64,000 nt of DNA from Clostridiales bacterium (GCA_031287685.1 JAITSQ010000010.1:38360-102359); one strand, 5' to 3'. Positions 33,512 through 42,466 are shown, counted from the stretch's first letter. A program made the numbers and translations. The notes: a model not told the origin generated them from the letters alone.

Positions 33512-33576
33512 TAGAGCAATTCTATGTTTTTTACGTAAGCAAACTTCGTTCGCCGAGAAAGGGGTATTGCCGTATT
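33512..33576. mobile_element. Degenerate palindromic element F (about 65 bp) between nadK and argR
   Basis: TAGAGCAATTCTATG at 33512 matches the left end of elements A and B, and GTATTGCCGTA near 33566-33576 is a weak inverse end. The interior TTACGTAAGCAAA is shared with element E. It sits inside the leftward dxs-nadK-argR-recN gene block. Only the left end is well conserved. Confidence 0.5.
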
Positions 33577-33592
33577 TATTTACCGCCTTGCC

Positions 33593-34435
33593 TCACTCCG
33601 ACATTTTTCTCCTTAGTACGTCAAAGAAACTGTAATCGTGCGTCGTGATTATATCCAAGCGGTGCTTGGCCGCCCTAATAGTTACGGATTCGCCCGTCTC
33701 AAGAAGTATGACCGGCCGGCCGTCCGCGGAAAAGACTATGTTGTCCCCGCGCGCAATCTCAACGCGGATAACGTCCCCCTCTGAGACGACGCTGCTGCGC
33801 GCCAGAATGTCGTGCGGGCAAATCGGGGTTATCGCAATCATATTCCCGTCCGGAGTGAGCACCGGCCCGCCCGCCGACAGGTTATAGGCCGTGGAGCCGG
33901 TCGGCGTGGACACAATCACGCCGTCCGCGCGGTAACGGTTCATATACGCGTCGTTTATGAACACGTCGAGAATAATCAGGCGCGAGAGCGAGCCTTTGTA
34001 GACGCAGAACTCGTTCAGGGCCAGCGGCGGGCTTGAATCGGGCAGGCCCGCGCCCTTCGCCTCAAGCATCATCCGCCTTTGCACCTGAAAATCGCCCGAA
34101 ACGACGCGGGAGAGCGCCTCAAAAGCGTTCCGCGGGTCGGCGTCAGTCAGATAGCCAAGCGTGCCAAGGTTTATGCCCAGCACGGGAATCCCGAAAATGG
34201 CTGCGCTTTTGGCTATTTGCAGAATCGTGCCGTCCCCGCCGAGCACGGCCAGAAAATCCGACACGGTGAATATTTCGTTGAGGCTGACGCGGAACCGCTC
34301 AAAACCCGGAATCAGCGTGTCGTCCGGGAGCATTGGCGTGCAGCCGTTTGCCAGGAGCCACCCCGAGATTTCTCCGGTATACGCGCCGTCCGGGTCTTTA
34401 GACGTATTGACAATTAAACCGACTTTTTTCGACAT
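33593..34435 (-). CDS. nadK: NAD kinase
   Basis: This enzyme phosphorylates NAD to NADP. The 280-residue protein has the catalytic GGDGTILQIAK motif (about residue 66), GINLGTLGYLTDADP (about residue 88), and the glycine-rich SGGPVLTPD-like region TPTGSTAYNLSAGGP (about residue 177), followed by CPHDILARSSVV. All are diagnostic of the family. It is 14 bp downstream of dxs. Confidence 0.96.
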   Translation of the reverse strand: MSKKVGLIVNTSKDPDGAYTGEISGWLLANGCTPMLPDDTLIPGFERFRVSLNEIFTVSDFLAVLGGDGTILQIAKSAAIFGIPVLGINLGTLGYLTDADPRNAFEALSRVVSGDFQVQRRMMLEAKGAGLPDSSPPLALNEFCVYKGSLSRLIILDVFINDAYMNRYRADGVIVSTPTGSTAYNLSAGGPVLTPDGNMIAITPICPHDILARSSVVSEGDVIRVEIARGDNIVFSADGRPVILLETGESVTIRAAKHRLDIITTHDYSFFDVLRRKMSE

Positions 34436-34449
34436 TTACGCCCCCTCCG

Positions 34450-36279
34450 CTAAAGAGTTTTTTCCATTATTTCCCGTATCCTGCGGTACACGCCGTCCGC
34501 GTCCAGTCCGTATTCCTTCATTGCCTCCGACCGAGTTCCCTGCGGCACAAACTCGTCCGGCAGGGCGAAAGAATAAAACTCCGCGTTTTTCAGGAAGCCG
34601 CCGCAAAGCCCCTCCCGCGCGATAATACTGCCCAAGCCGCCGGAACCCGCCGCCGTCTCAAGCGTGAACACGTACCGGTATTCCGCGAGCGAGCGGACAA
34701 GCTCCCCGTCGACCGGCTTTATGAAGCGTATATTAACAAGCGCCGGGGAGCGCCCGTCTTTTTTCAGGCGCTCCGACACCGCGGCGGCGGTCTCCGCCAT
34801 ATCCCCGGCGAAAATCAGGATAATATCCCGCCCGGACTCTATAACCTCCGCCCGCCCAAGCTCAACCGGCGCACGCGCCTCTTTAAATATGCCGCCGGCC
34901 GCGCCGCGAGGATAACGAATGGCTGTCGGCGCGGGGTGCTCCAGGGCGAACTCAAGCATATCGGCAAATTCCCAGCGGTTTTTCGGCGTCATAACGACCA
35001 TATTCGGGATATGGCTCAGATACGCCAGGTCATAAAGGCCCTGGTGGGTCTCGCCGTCCCCCCCGGAAATTCCCGCCCGGTCAACGGCGAAAACAACGTG
35101 CAGGTTTGATATGGCCGCGTCGTGCAGAATCTGGTCATACCCGCGCTGCAAAAAAGTAGAATAAACCGCGACCACCGGGATAAACCCGCCTTTCGCCAGC
35201 CCCGCCGCGAAAGTAACAGCGTGCCCCTCGGCTATGCCCACGTCGAAGAACCTGTCCGGAAACCTCTCCCGGAAGCCGGACAAGCCCACGCTGGCGGGCA
35301 TAGCCGCCGTAATGGCCGCGATACGGCCGTTTTTTTCGGCCAGCCGCGTTATCTGCCACCCGAAAACGTCGCTGTAGGTGTTCCATTCCCTGACTTCGGA
35401 GATTTCCTCCGTGTCGTTGGATTTTTGGTTTACGCTGTGAAAGCGCTCCGGGTCAAGCTCCGCCTCCGGGCAGCCCTTGCCCTTTTTGGTGTGCACGTGG
35501 AGGAGAATCGGCCCTTTCATGCCCTTGACGCGCTCCAGCACGGATATAAGCCTCCGGAGGTCGTGCCCGTCGGCGGGGCCTATGTAGTTAAACCCGTAAT
35601 CGTCAAAAACCGTCGGCGGCACGAGCATTTGCTTCATAAAATTCTTAAATCCGGAAGCCGCGCCGGCCAGCAGCCCGCCGACAAGCGGCGTTTTCTCAAG
35701 CAGGCGGCTTAGGCCGCGCTTGGCGGAAAGGTAGGTCCGCCGCGTGCGCAGGTCGTTCAGGTAATTGGTCAGAGCGCCGGCGCTTTTAGAAATGGACATC
35801 TGGTTGTCGTTAAGAATGACTATAAGATTTGTGCCCGCCCGCCCGGCGCAGTTAAGCGCCTCAAAAGCCAGGCCGCCGCTCATCGCCCCGTCGCCTATGA
35901 CGGCGATAACCGCGCCGCCCTCCCCGGCCAAATCCCTCGCCGCGGCCAGGCCCAGCGCCGCCGATACGGAGGTCGAGGCGTGCCCCGTGTTAAAAGCGTC
36001 GTGCGGGCTTTCCGAGGCTTTAGGAAAGCCCGACATCCCGCCTCGGGCGCGCAGCGTCTTAAACCCCGCTCCCCGCCCCGTCAGCAATTTATGCACATAA
36101 CACTGATGCCCCACGTCCCAGACAATTTTGTCCCCCGGGCTGTCGAAACAATAATGCAGCGCGATTGTCAGCTCCACCACGCCAAGGTTTGAGGCCAGGT
36201 GCCCGCCCGTCTCCCGCACGGAGCTTACAAGAAAGGCGCGGATTTCCCCAGCGAGCGCCTGAAGCTCCCGCAGGCTCAT
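34450..36279 (-). CDS. dxs: 1-deoxy-D-xylulose-5-phosphate synthase
   Basis: This thiamine-diphosphate enzyme makes the first intermediate of the non-mevalonate isoprenoid pathway from pyruvate and glyceraldehyde 3-phosphate. The segments HLASNLGVVELTIALHY, WDVGHQCYVHKLLTGR and GDGAMSGGLAFEALN (ThDP-binding GDG) occur in the first third. FDVGIAEGHAVTFAAGLA lies mid-protein, and a transketolase C-terminal domain ends it. The ATG at 36279 gives 609 residues, but the codons just upstream read LGSVKGPESLKK, which matches the usual family N-terminus. A non-ATG start (for example CTG 36315) is therefore possible. Confidence 0.95.
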   Translation of the reverse strand: MSLRELQALAGEIRAFLVSSVRETGGHLASNLGVVELTIALHYCFDSPGDKIVWDVGHQCYVHKLLTGRGAGFKTLRARGGMSGFPKASESPHDAFNTGHASTSVSAALGLAAARDLAGEGGAVIAVIGDGAMSGGLAFEALNCAGRAGTNLIVILNDNQMSISKSAGALTNYLNDLRTRRTYLSAKRGLSRLLEKTPLVGGLLAGAASGFKNFMKQMLVPPTVFDDYGFNYIGPADGHDLRRLISVLERVKGMKGPILLHVHTKKGKGCPEAELDPERFHSVNQKSNDTEEISEVREWNTYSDVFGWQITRLAEKNGRIAAITAAMPASVGLSGFRERFPDRFFDVGIAEGHAVTFAAGLAKGGFIPVVAVYSTFLQRGYDQILHDAAISNLHVVFAVDRAGISGGDGETHQGLYDLAYLSHIPNMVVMTPKNRWEFADMLEFALEHPAPTAIRYPRGAAGGIFKEARAPVELGRAEVIESGRDIILIFAGDMAETAAAVSERLKKDGRSPALVNIRFIKPVDGELVRSLAEYRYVFTLETAAGSGGLGSIIAREGLCGGFLKNAEFYSFALPDEFVPQGTRSEAMKEYGLDADGVYRRIREIMEKTL

Positions 36280-36342
36280 TTTCTTAAGGCTTTCCGGCCC
36301 TTTGACCGAACCCAGGCATTCTTCCGTAAGACCACTTCCCCG

Positions 36343-38361
36343 CTACAGATATTTCCTCATTTTCTCAATAAGCTCCGCGACGTCGAGCGGCTTGCCCACG
36401 TGGTCGTTCATTCCGGCGGACAGGCATTTCTCAATATCCTCCCGAAAAACGTCGGCGGTCATAGCGATTATGGGGATTTTCATCTCCCGCCCCTCCTCGA
36501 AGGTCCGTATGGCGCGCGTGGCGTCGTATCCGTCCAGCTCGGGCATATGCACATCCATAAGGATAAGCGAATACCCGTCGCCCTGCTTAAACTTAGCCAC
36601 GGCCTCAAGGCCGTTCTTGGCGAAGTCTATAAGCACGCCCGTTTCCTCCAGCGATATTTGCAGGATTTCGCGGTTGACTTCTATATCCTCCGCCACGAGG
36701 ATTGTCAGCCCCGCGAAGCACCCCGCGACGTTTTCCGTGCCGTCTTCCGGCACGCCGTCCGCGGATATCTCCGCGTCGCGCACCCGGCGCATCGGTATGC
36801 TGAATATGAAGCTTGACCCGGCTCCAAGTTCACTCTCGACTCTTATCTCGCCGTCGGCCATCTCCACAATCCGCTTCGATATAGCCAAGCCAAGGCCCGT
36901 GCCGCCGAACTTTCGCGAGGTCGAGCCGTCCGCCTGCTCAAAAGCCTCGAAAAGGCGGCCTTTTTGCTCCTCGGTTATGCCTATGCCGCTGTCCTTTACA
37001 CTAAACTCTATAAACTCCTTCCCGCCCCAGTTCATTCGCCCCGTGGCGCGGATTATAAGGGAAATCCGCCCGCCCTCCGGCGTAAACTTGACCGCGTTGC
37101 CGAGAATGTTTATAAGCACCTGCGTCAGGCGCTGCTCATCCATTTCGATATTTTTCGGCGCGCGCTCGTCCATTTCGACGTTAAAGGCGATGTTCTTTTC
37201 CGTCATTCTGTACTCTATTATCGTGTTCACCTTGTCAAGCATTTTGTGCAGGTTGAATTTGACGTAGGACAGCTCAAACTTATCCGCCTCTATTTTAGAC
37301 ATATCGAGAACGTCGTTTATAACGCCGAGAAGGTGCTTGGCGGCCACGTCAACCTTGCCGAGGCAGTAGTCCTTCTGCGCCGGGTCGGCGCTGTTCCTGG
37401 CGATACCGGTCATACCTATTATGGCGTTCATAGGCGTGCGGATTTCGTGGCTCATCCGCGATAAAAACTCGCTCTTGGAGCGGCTGGCGACTTCGGCGGC
37501 GTTCTTGGCCTTAATAAGCTCGCTCTCCGAATTTTTGCGGCTTATAAGCTCCGAAACGATGCTCGCCATCATAAGCATAAGATTGATTTCGTTGTCGCTC
37601 CATTCCCGGACGCCCTTGCAGTAGTCGGCGGTGATTGTGCCCCAGATGCGCCCGTAAATGTAAATCGGGGCGATTATATAAGCCGTTACCCCGTATTCCC
37701 TGAGGAACTTGAAATGCTCCGAGTCCCAAGCGTCGCCGCAGACGACGTAGGGCAGCCGCTCGGTGATAAACGCCGCGTAAACATCGCTGCCCGGCACGAA
37801 AGGGAAACAACCGCCCCGGTCAACGGGCCGCCCGGCGTGCCGCTGGTTCGTCCAGCCGTAGGAATAGCGGTATTCCTCCTTCTCATAATCTATCATCGAC
37901 ACTATCAGCTTCGACAGGTCCAGAAAATCCCCAAGAATCGCCAAACCGCGGCGGATAAGCTCCCCCGTGTCCTCCGGCAGTATGAAGCTCTGCGAAATCA
38001 GGAGCATACGCTCCACCTGCTTAAGTTTGTACTCCAACTCCGCCCCGACAAACCGGCCCTCCGTAAGGCGCTTCACAAGGAGGGTGGTCGCTAGCATAAA
38101 CACCGTCCCCGCGAGGGCTATGAACGCCGTGAGCAAGTTCTCCCAGCTGACGCTCCCGGCCGAGTAATACAGCGCGAGCAGTGTAAAAAAAAGCGCCGCC
38201 AGCAGAATCAAAATGCCCTGAAGGACGTAATGAAACCCGTCCGCTTTAAGTTTTTTCCTATTGATTTCCTCCAGGATCGCCGCGTAATACCAAATTGCGT
38301 TGCCCGCCGTAAGAGTCGCGGAAACGAGCATAATCAAAAGGACCCATTGTTTCGGCTGCAT
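36343..38361 (-). CDS. Membrane-bound GAF-domain hybrid histidine kinase
   Basis: The N-terminus has three to four membrane helices (residues 5-110). A GAF-like sensor domain (about residues 145-270) includes PIYIYGRIWGTITADYCKG. The HisKA box FLSRMSHEIRTPMNAIIG (His about residue 308) precedes an ATPase domain with N-box NILGNAVKFTPEGG and GGTGLGLAISKRI. A receiver domain at the C-terminus has LILMDVHMPELDGYD with the acceptor Asp. It would sense a signal, autophosphorylate and relay internally; output partners are not adjacent. It has its own promoter and is 63 bp upstream of dxs. It is closely similar in its C-terminal half to the kinase at 47334. Confidence 0.88.
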   Translation of the reverse strand: MQPKQWVLLIMLVSATLTAGNAIWYYAAILEEINRKKLKADGFHYVLQGILILLAALFFTLLALYYSAGSVSWENLLTAFIALAGTVFMLATTLLVKRLTEGRFVGAELEYKLKQVERMLLISQSFILPEDTGELIRRGLAILGDFLDLSKLIVSMIDYEKEEYRYSYGWTNQRHAGRPVDRGGCFPFVPGSDVYAAFITERLPYVVCGDAWDSEHFKFLREYGVTAYIIAPIYIYGRIWGTITADYCKGVREWSDNEINLMLMMASIVSELISRKNSESELIKAKNAAEVASRSKSEFLSRMSHEIRTPMNAIIGMTGIARNSADPAQKDYCLGKVDVAAKHLLGVINDVLDMSKIEADKFELSYVKFNLHKMLDKVNTIIEYRMTEKNIAFNVEMDERAPKNIEMDEQRLTQVLINILGNAVKFTPEGGRISLIIRATGRMNWGGKEFIEFSVKDSGIGITEEQKGRLFEAFEQADGSTSRKFGGTGLGLAISKRIVEMADGEIRVESELGAGSSFIFSIPMRRVRDAEISADGVPEDGTENVAGCFAGLTILVAEDIEVNREILQISLEETGVLIDFAKNGLEAVAKFKQGDGYSLILMDVHMPELDGYDATRAIRTFEEGREMKIPIIAMTADVFREDIEKCLSAGMNDHVGKPLDVAELIEKMRKYL

Positions 38362-38430
38362 TTTATCAATTCCGTTTCGGTCTGTAGTAAGCGCGCCGGA
38401 AAGCCGGCGGCGGAAATATCTCTTACCTTA

Positions 38431-38459
38431 ATTATAATAACAATCTAATAAAATTTCAA
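38431..38459 (-). promoter_or_regulatory. Predicted sigma-A promoter of the GAF hybrid kinase gene
   Basis: On the minus strand, TTGAAA (38454-38459) and a perfect TATAAT (38431-38436) are 17 bp apart, about 70 bp upstream of the ATG at 38361. The spacing and both hexamers are close to consensus. Confidence 0.72.
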
Positions 38460-38525
38460 TGTTTTTTTTAGTTTTCGCGAAAAAAGGCTTGCGCCCAAGG
38501 GCGGAAACGTCGTATAATATTGTGA

Positions 38526-38559
38526 TAGAGCAATTCCATGTTTGATTGGCGTTGCTATA
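38526..38559. mobile_element. Miniature palindromic element G (34 bp)
   Basis: TAGAGCAATTCCATGTTTGA at 38526 is identical to the left end of element A, and GTTGCTATA at 38551-38559 resembles the inverse right end; TA borders both. Only the two ends seem to remain, with almost no interior. It lies between two divergent promoters. Confidence 0.55.
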
Positions 38560-38604
38560 GACGAAATCTTTCCCGTAAGTTACCGCGAATTACTTAAAAA
38601 CCTC

Positions 38605-38633
38605 TTGCGCCGATGACCGGCGCGTGGTATAAT
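38605..38633 (+). promoter_or_regulatory. Possible promoter of the NCS2 permease gene
   Basis: TTGCGC (38605-38610) and TATAAT (38628-38633) are 17 bp apart, like the promoters at 20724 and 42438. However, transcription would begin about 38640, inside the AAGGAGA ribosome-binding site, so either the start is shifted or this promoter is not used. No purine riboswitch pattern is visible in the leader. Confidence 0.5.
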
Positions 38634-38655
38634 TTAAGGAGAACCTATATAAATA

Positions 38656-40095
38656 ATGAATACATTGGATAAATTTTTTAAGATGACGGCGCGGGGAACG
38701 AACCTCCGGACTGAGCTTTTGGCGGGCGCGACCACCTTTTTCGCGATGTCCTACATTATGATTGTAAACCCGGTCATACTCTCCTCCGCCGGTATGGACC
38801 CGGAGGCCGTGTACGTGGCCACCATCCTCGCTTCCGTCGCCGGCACGCTCTTTATGGCGTTTATAGCCAACGTGCCCTACGCGCTGGCTCCGGGTATGGG
38901 TATGAACTCCTTCTTCGCCTCGACGCTCTGCCTGGGTATGGGCTTCACTTGGCAGGAATCCTTGGCTATGGTGTTTATATGCGGCCTGATTGGCGTCGCG
39001 ATAACAACGACGAAGTTGCGCAAGGAGCTTATAATCTCCATACCGCAGTTTATGCAGAACGGCATAGGCGGGGCGCTGGGCTTCTTCATAACCTACATAG
39101 GCTTGAAATCCGCCGGTTTTTTGAGCTTTATCGTGCCGCCGGGTTCCTATTCGCTCTTTCCGGACGGCACGATAATTACGGATTCCTCCCCGGTGCCCGC
39201 GCTGGTTAATTTTACGCAAAAGGGCGCGCTGTTAGCGCTTATCGGCCTTTTCGTAATGGTGTTCCTCGTGGTGCGCGGAGTCAAGGGCGCCGTGCTCCTC
39301 GGAGTGCTTATAACTACCGCGCTGGGCGTGCCCATGGGTATTGTGACCTTGCCGGCCTCGCTTTTTGGCGCGGGGCACTTGTCGAGCCTGCGAAAGACGG
39401 CTTTTGCCGCTTTTTCTGACGAAGGCATTATCCGCCTTTTTTCCGGGCGTCATTCCTTCGGTATGATTACGGTGGCTATGCTGACGCTTTTGCTTACGGA
39501 TATTTTTGACTCCACGGGGTCTTTTATAGCCACCGGGCGTATGGCCGGCCTTTACCGTAATTTTTTTCAGGACGACGACCGGGCCGCGCAGGAAGTCTCG
39601 GCGCCGCGCTTTTCCTCCACAATGGACAAAGCGCTTTTCGCGGATTTATTGGCCACGGCCACAGGCGCCGTTCTGGGCACTTCGAACGTGACCACGTACC
39701 TGGAGTCCACCACGGGCATCGCCGCAGGCGGGCGCACCGGCCTGACGGTTATCTTCACGGCGCTGTTTATGCTCCTGTGCCTGCCGCTGTCGGCGATAGC
39801 CGCCGCTATCCCGGCGCAGGCCACCGCGCCCGCGCTTATAATAGTCGGCGTTCTTATGACGGGCAGCTTCCGCAAAATAAACTGGGACCACTTTGAGGAG
39901 GCTTTCCCGACTTTTATCACCGTCGCCGCTATGAGTTTCGCGTACAGCATAACGACGGGAATGGCGTTCGGCTTTATCTCGTACACCCTTATAATGATTT
40001 TCAAGGGCAAAACGAAGCAAATAAGCCCCGCCGTTTTAGCGATAACCGCGCTTTTCGCCGTCAACTACGTTCTGCGCGCGCACGCGGAGATTTAA
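38656..40095 (+). CDS. NCS2-family purine permease (AzgA/PbuG-type guanine/hypoxanthine transporter)
   Basis: The 479-residue protein has about 12-14 membrane helices. Family-specific segments are ELLAGATTFFAMSYIMIVNP (helix 1), APGMGMNSFFA (helix 3), GIGGALGFFITYIG, LTDIFDSTGSFIATGR and the conserved GTSNVTTYLESTTGIAAGGRTGLT near residue 339. These are characteristic of the AzgA-like branch that imports adenine, guanine or hypoxanthine with protons. The start ATG at 38656 is 13 bases after AAGGAGA, which is long. Confidence 0.9.
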   Translation: MNTLDKFFKMTARGTNLRTELLAGATTFFAMSYIMIVNPVILSSAGMDPEAVYVATILASVAGTLFMAFIANVPYALAPGMGMNSFFASTLCLGMGFTWQESLAMVFICGLIGVAITTTKLRKELIISIPQFMQNGIGGALGFFITYIGLKSAGFLSFIVPPGSYSLFPDGTIITDSSPVPALVNFTQKGALLALIGLFVMVFLVVRGVKGAVLLGVLITTALGVPMGIVTLPASLFGAGHLSSLRKTAFAAFSDEGIIRLFSGRHSFGMITVAMLTLLLTDIFDSTGSFIATGRMAGLYRNFFQDDDRAAQEVSAPRFSSTMDKALFADLLATATGAVLGTSNVTTYLESTTGIAAGGRTGLTVIFTALFMLLCLPLSAIAAAIPAQATAPALIIVGVLMTGSFRKINWDHFEEAFPTFITVAAMSFAYSITTGMAFGFISYTLIMIFKGKTKQISPAVLAITALFAVNYVLRAHAEI

Positions 40096-40143
40096 GGCTT
40101 CCGCTTCATTACTCGGGAAACGGAACCGCCGCAAGGCAAACCG

Positions 40144-40304
40144 GCAAGGAGGAGGCTTTCATTTGTCTGAGCCTCTGCCTTAGACAAATGAAAACACCGA
40201 GCAAGGAGGGGGCTTTTTCGGTCGGCCAACTTGGCCGCCCGGCCAGCAAGCGGAGCTTGCGAGAGGGTATTAGTGCCGAAAAAACACCGAGCAAGGAGGA
40301 GCCT
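40144..40304 (+). repeat. Tandem hairpin modules H directly upstream of an unknown gene
   Basis: There are two consecutive modules: GCAAGGAGGAGGCTTT with a stem CATTTGTCT/AGACAAATG, closing AAAACACCGAGCAAGGAGGG; then a module with TTTTTCGG opening, the CCAGCAAGCGGAGCTTGCG hairpin, and closing GCCGAAAAAACACCGAGCAAGGAGG. The last AAGGAGGA is at the right distance to be the ribosome-binding site of the ATG at 40305. The frame upstream of that ATG is open through both modules from 40188. No terminal inverted repeats are evident. Confidence 0.68.
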
Positions 40305-41027
40305 ATGATTACCAGCGTTTACTACTACGGCTATTACAAGCCGTACATTCTAAAAAACTACGGATTCCGCCGAATCGCCGAGAAGGACGCGGACGCCGTC
40401 CGGGCAATGTGCACCCGCCCCGCGCCCGATTACGAGCGCGAGCGGTTTATCCTCAACAACTCCTTCAAAGCGGAATTCGTGGACTACGCGAACGGCCTTT
40501 CAAACGCCGTAAATTCCCTCAAGGACGCCGCGCGGGATATGTCCTCCGACATCGCCACTTTTCAGGACTCCGTGTTTCAGGAAGCGCGCAGCGTTTCCCG
40601 CGCGTCCTTGGCGCTCGACCTTGAGGATTTCGCGGATTCCTACAACAAAAGCGTGTCCATAGACAGCTCAAGGACGGCCGAGCAGTATTTCGCCTACTTC
40701 GCGGAGGATTTGCGCTTCGCCGCCGTGCGGAACGCGGAAAATCTGGCCGCCTACGGCCTTGAGGTATCCCCCGGCGGGGAGGAAATGATCTTCAATAAAA
40801 AGACTTTTGCCGCGCTCTCAAGCAAGAGCCTTTATGACGCCAGCGCCAAAAACGAGGGTTTTTTCAGTGAAATGTACGACGACTCCCGCCGCTTTCTGGC
40901 CCTGCCGCTCGCCGAGCACCTTGTTTTTAAGGATCTGTGGTATTATTACAATTACAAACTGGGAACAATAGAAAAAGATTCTTTCAAATATATACAGTCG
41001 GGTATGATTGTTGATGTGCTCCTGTAA
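40305..41027 (+). CDS. Hypothetical protein with ribosome-binding site provided by a repeat module
   Basis: I start at ATG 40305 (240 residues) because AAGGAGGA is 6 bases upstream; the frame is open back to 40188 but that part is repeat sequence. The N-terminus is Tyr-rich (SVYYYGYYKPYI). The central part is helical with Ser/Asp content (NGLSNAVNSLKDAARDMSSDIATFQDSVFQEA), faintly resembling bacterial filament or capping proteins, and the C-terminal half is a mixed region ending in IQSGMIVDVLL. No domain is recognised. It overlaps mtaB by up to 20 bp. Confidence 0.7.
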   Translation: MITSVYYYGYYKPYILKNYGFRRIAEKDADAVRAMCTRPAPDYERERFILNNSFKAEFVDYANGLSNAVNSLKDAARDMSSDIATFQDSVFQEARSVSRASLALDLEDFADSYNKSVSIDSSRTAEQYFAYFAEDLRFAAVRNAENLAAYGLEVSPGGEEMIFNKKTFAALSSKSLYDASAKNEGFFSEMYDDSRRFLALPLAEHLVFKDLWYYYNYKLGTIEKDSFKYIQSGMIVDVLL

Positions 41028-42354
41028 AAAGTCCTATACGGCCGCCGCCCGCGCCCTCGGCTGCAAAGTCAGCTCGCGGGACGCGGACGCGCTCCTGTCC
41101 GCCTTCCGGGCGGCGGGCTTTGAAATAGTCGATTTTTCGGAAAAAGCGGACGTATACATAATAAACACCTGTACCGTCACAAATATTTCCGATAAAAAAA
41201 GCCGCCAAACCGTCAGCCGCGCCCTAGCGCTCAATCCCGAAGCCGTTATCGCCGTGGCCGGCTGTATGTCCCAGGTCTCGCCGGCAGCGGCGGCGGCCCT
41301 GCGCGGAGTAAGCATTGTCGCCGGAACCGCCGGGCGGGCCGAAATCCCCGAAGCGGCGCTTGAAATGCTTCGGAACGGCCTTCCCGCCGCCCCCGTGATT
41401 TTAACGCGTGATATATCGCAAGCGCGCGTTTTTGACGAGGAAACGGCGGAACAGGCCGGTCGAACCCGCGCGTACCTTAAAATCCAAGACGGATGCGACA
41501 ATTTCTGCTCCTACTGCGTCATACCTTACGCGCGCGGGCGTTCGCGCAGCCGGGCGCTGGCCGCCGTGCGCGCGGAGGCGGAGCGCCTGGCGGGCGAAGG
41601 CTTTAAGGAAATCGTAATCACCGGAATACACGCGGAGTCCTACGGGCGAGACCTTTCGCCGCCCCTGCGGCTTCTCGACGCGGCGCGCGCCGTTTCTGAA
41701 ACGCCAGGCGTGGCGCGCGCGCGGTTAAGCTCCCTCTCGCCGCTTGCGGTAACGGACGAATTTCTTGAAGGCTTGACGGCTTTAGGCAATGTCTGCGCAC
41801 ATTTCCACCTTTCTCTCCAGAGCGGGTGCGAAAGGACGCTTGCCGCTATGGACCGGCGCTATTCCGCCGCGTTTTACGCCGAATCCGCGCGGAAAATCCG
41901 CGGCGCTTTCCCCGGCGCGGCGCTCACGACCGATATAATCACCGGCTTTCCCGGCGAAACAGACCGGGATTTTGAGGAAAGTTTTCGCTTCTGCGAAAGC
42001 GTCGGGTTCGCCAAAATCCACGTTTTCCCGTTTTCGCCCAAAAAAGGCACAAAGGCCTACGCTCTGCCGGGCCGAGTGCCCGCCTCCGTAAAAAAAGAAC
42101 GCGCCGCGCGTTTCCTGGCGCTTTCGGAGGAATCCCGGCGGCGTTTTCTGGCTGGGTTTGAGGGCCGGGTTATGCCCGTTTTATTCGAGCGGCGCGCGGG
42201 CGGCTTCTCGTCCGGCCTTACGGAAAATTATATCGCCGTGTCCGTCCGGGAGGACTTCCCGCCGAACGCCATAGCGCCGGTTGAGCTGACGCCGGAAAAT
42301 ATGACGGATTACAGCAATTTTACAAAGCGCTGGCAGCCAAAGAGGAGGCTTTGA
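41008..42354 (+). CDS. mtaB: tRNA t6A37 methylthiotransferase MtaB
   Basis: MtaB is a radical-SAM enzyme that adds a methylthio group to t6A37 of tRNAs reading ANN codons. The N-terminal UPF0004 domain has ALGCKVSSRDAD, a NTCTV motif and AGCMSQ (Cys ligands of one Fe-S cluster). The radical-SAM motif CDNFCSYC is near residue 164. A C-terminal TRAM-like region follows. The start may be TTG 41008 or 41011, or ATG 41014; all overlap the previous gene. The last residues, NFTKRWQPKRRL and the stop, are encoded within repeat element I, so the natural tail has apparently been replaced. Confidence 0.93.
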   Translation: MLMCSCKKSYTAAARALGCKVSSRDADALLSAFRAAGFEIVDFSEKADVYIINTCTVTNISDKKSRQTVSRALALNPEAVIAVAGCMSQVSPAAAAALRGVSIVAGTAGRAEIPEAALEMLRNGLPAAPVILTRDISQARVFDEETAEQAGRTRAYLKIQDGCDNFCSYCVIPYARGRSRSRALAAVRAEAERLAGEGFKEIVITGIHAESYGRDLSPPLRLLDAARAVSETPGVARARLSSLSPLAVTDEFLEGLTALGNVCAHFHLSLQSGCERTLAAMDRRYSAAFYAESARKIRGAFPGAALTTDIITGFPGETDRDFEESFRFCESVGFAKIHVFPFSPKKGTKAYALPGRVPASVKKERAARFLALSEESRRRFLAGFEGRVMPVLFERRAGGFSSGLTENYIAVSVREDFPPNAIAPVELTPENMTDYSNFTKRWQPKRRL

Positions 42355-42405
42355 GCTTCTCTTGAAAGCTCAAAACACCGAGCCGCGATTTTGAAAACCG
42401 CTATA
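42310..42405. mobile_element. Palindromic element I (96 bp) overlapping the 3' end of mtaB
   Basis: AGCAATTTTACAAAGCGCTG (from 42312) matches the left end of element D (AGCAATTTTACAAAACGTTG), and CGATTTTGAAAACCGCTATA (42386-42405) matches the inverse right end; TA borders both. Between them sits an AGAGGAGGCTTTGAGC module closing GCTCAAAACACCGAGC, near-identical to the 45-bp module in element C. The first 45 bp are read as the mtaB C-terminus and stop codon. Confidence 0.7.
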
Positions 42406-42437
42406 TTAAAATTATGTTAAATACGCCAAATAAAGCG

Positions 42438-42466
42438 TTGCGCCCGAGCGCGCCGCGTGTTATAAT
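42438..42466 (+). promoter_or_regulatory. Predicted sigma-A promoter of ireB-ruvX
   Basis: TTGCGC (42438-42443) and TATAAT (42461-42466) are 17 bp apart, immediately downstream of element I. Transcription near 42473 leaves a 70-base leader before the TTG start of ireB. Confidence 0.78.

Noticed and set aside
38560..38655. Purine riboswitch upstream of the NCS2 permease
   Set aside because: The short leader has none of the conserved purine-aptamer loop sequences and is too short for the fold.
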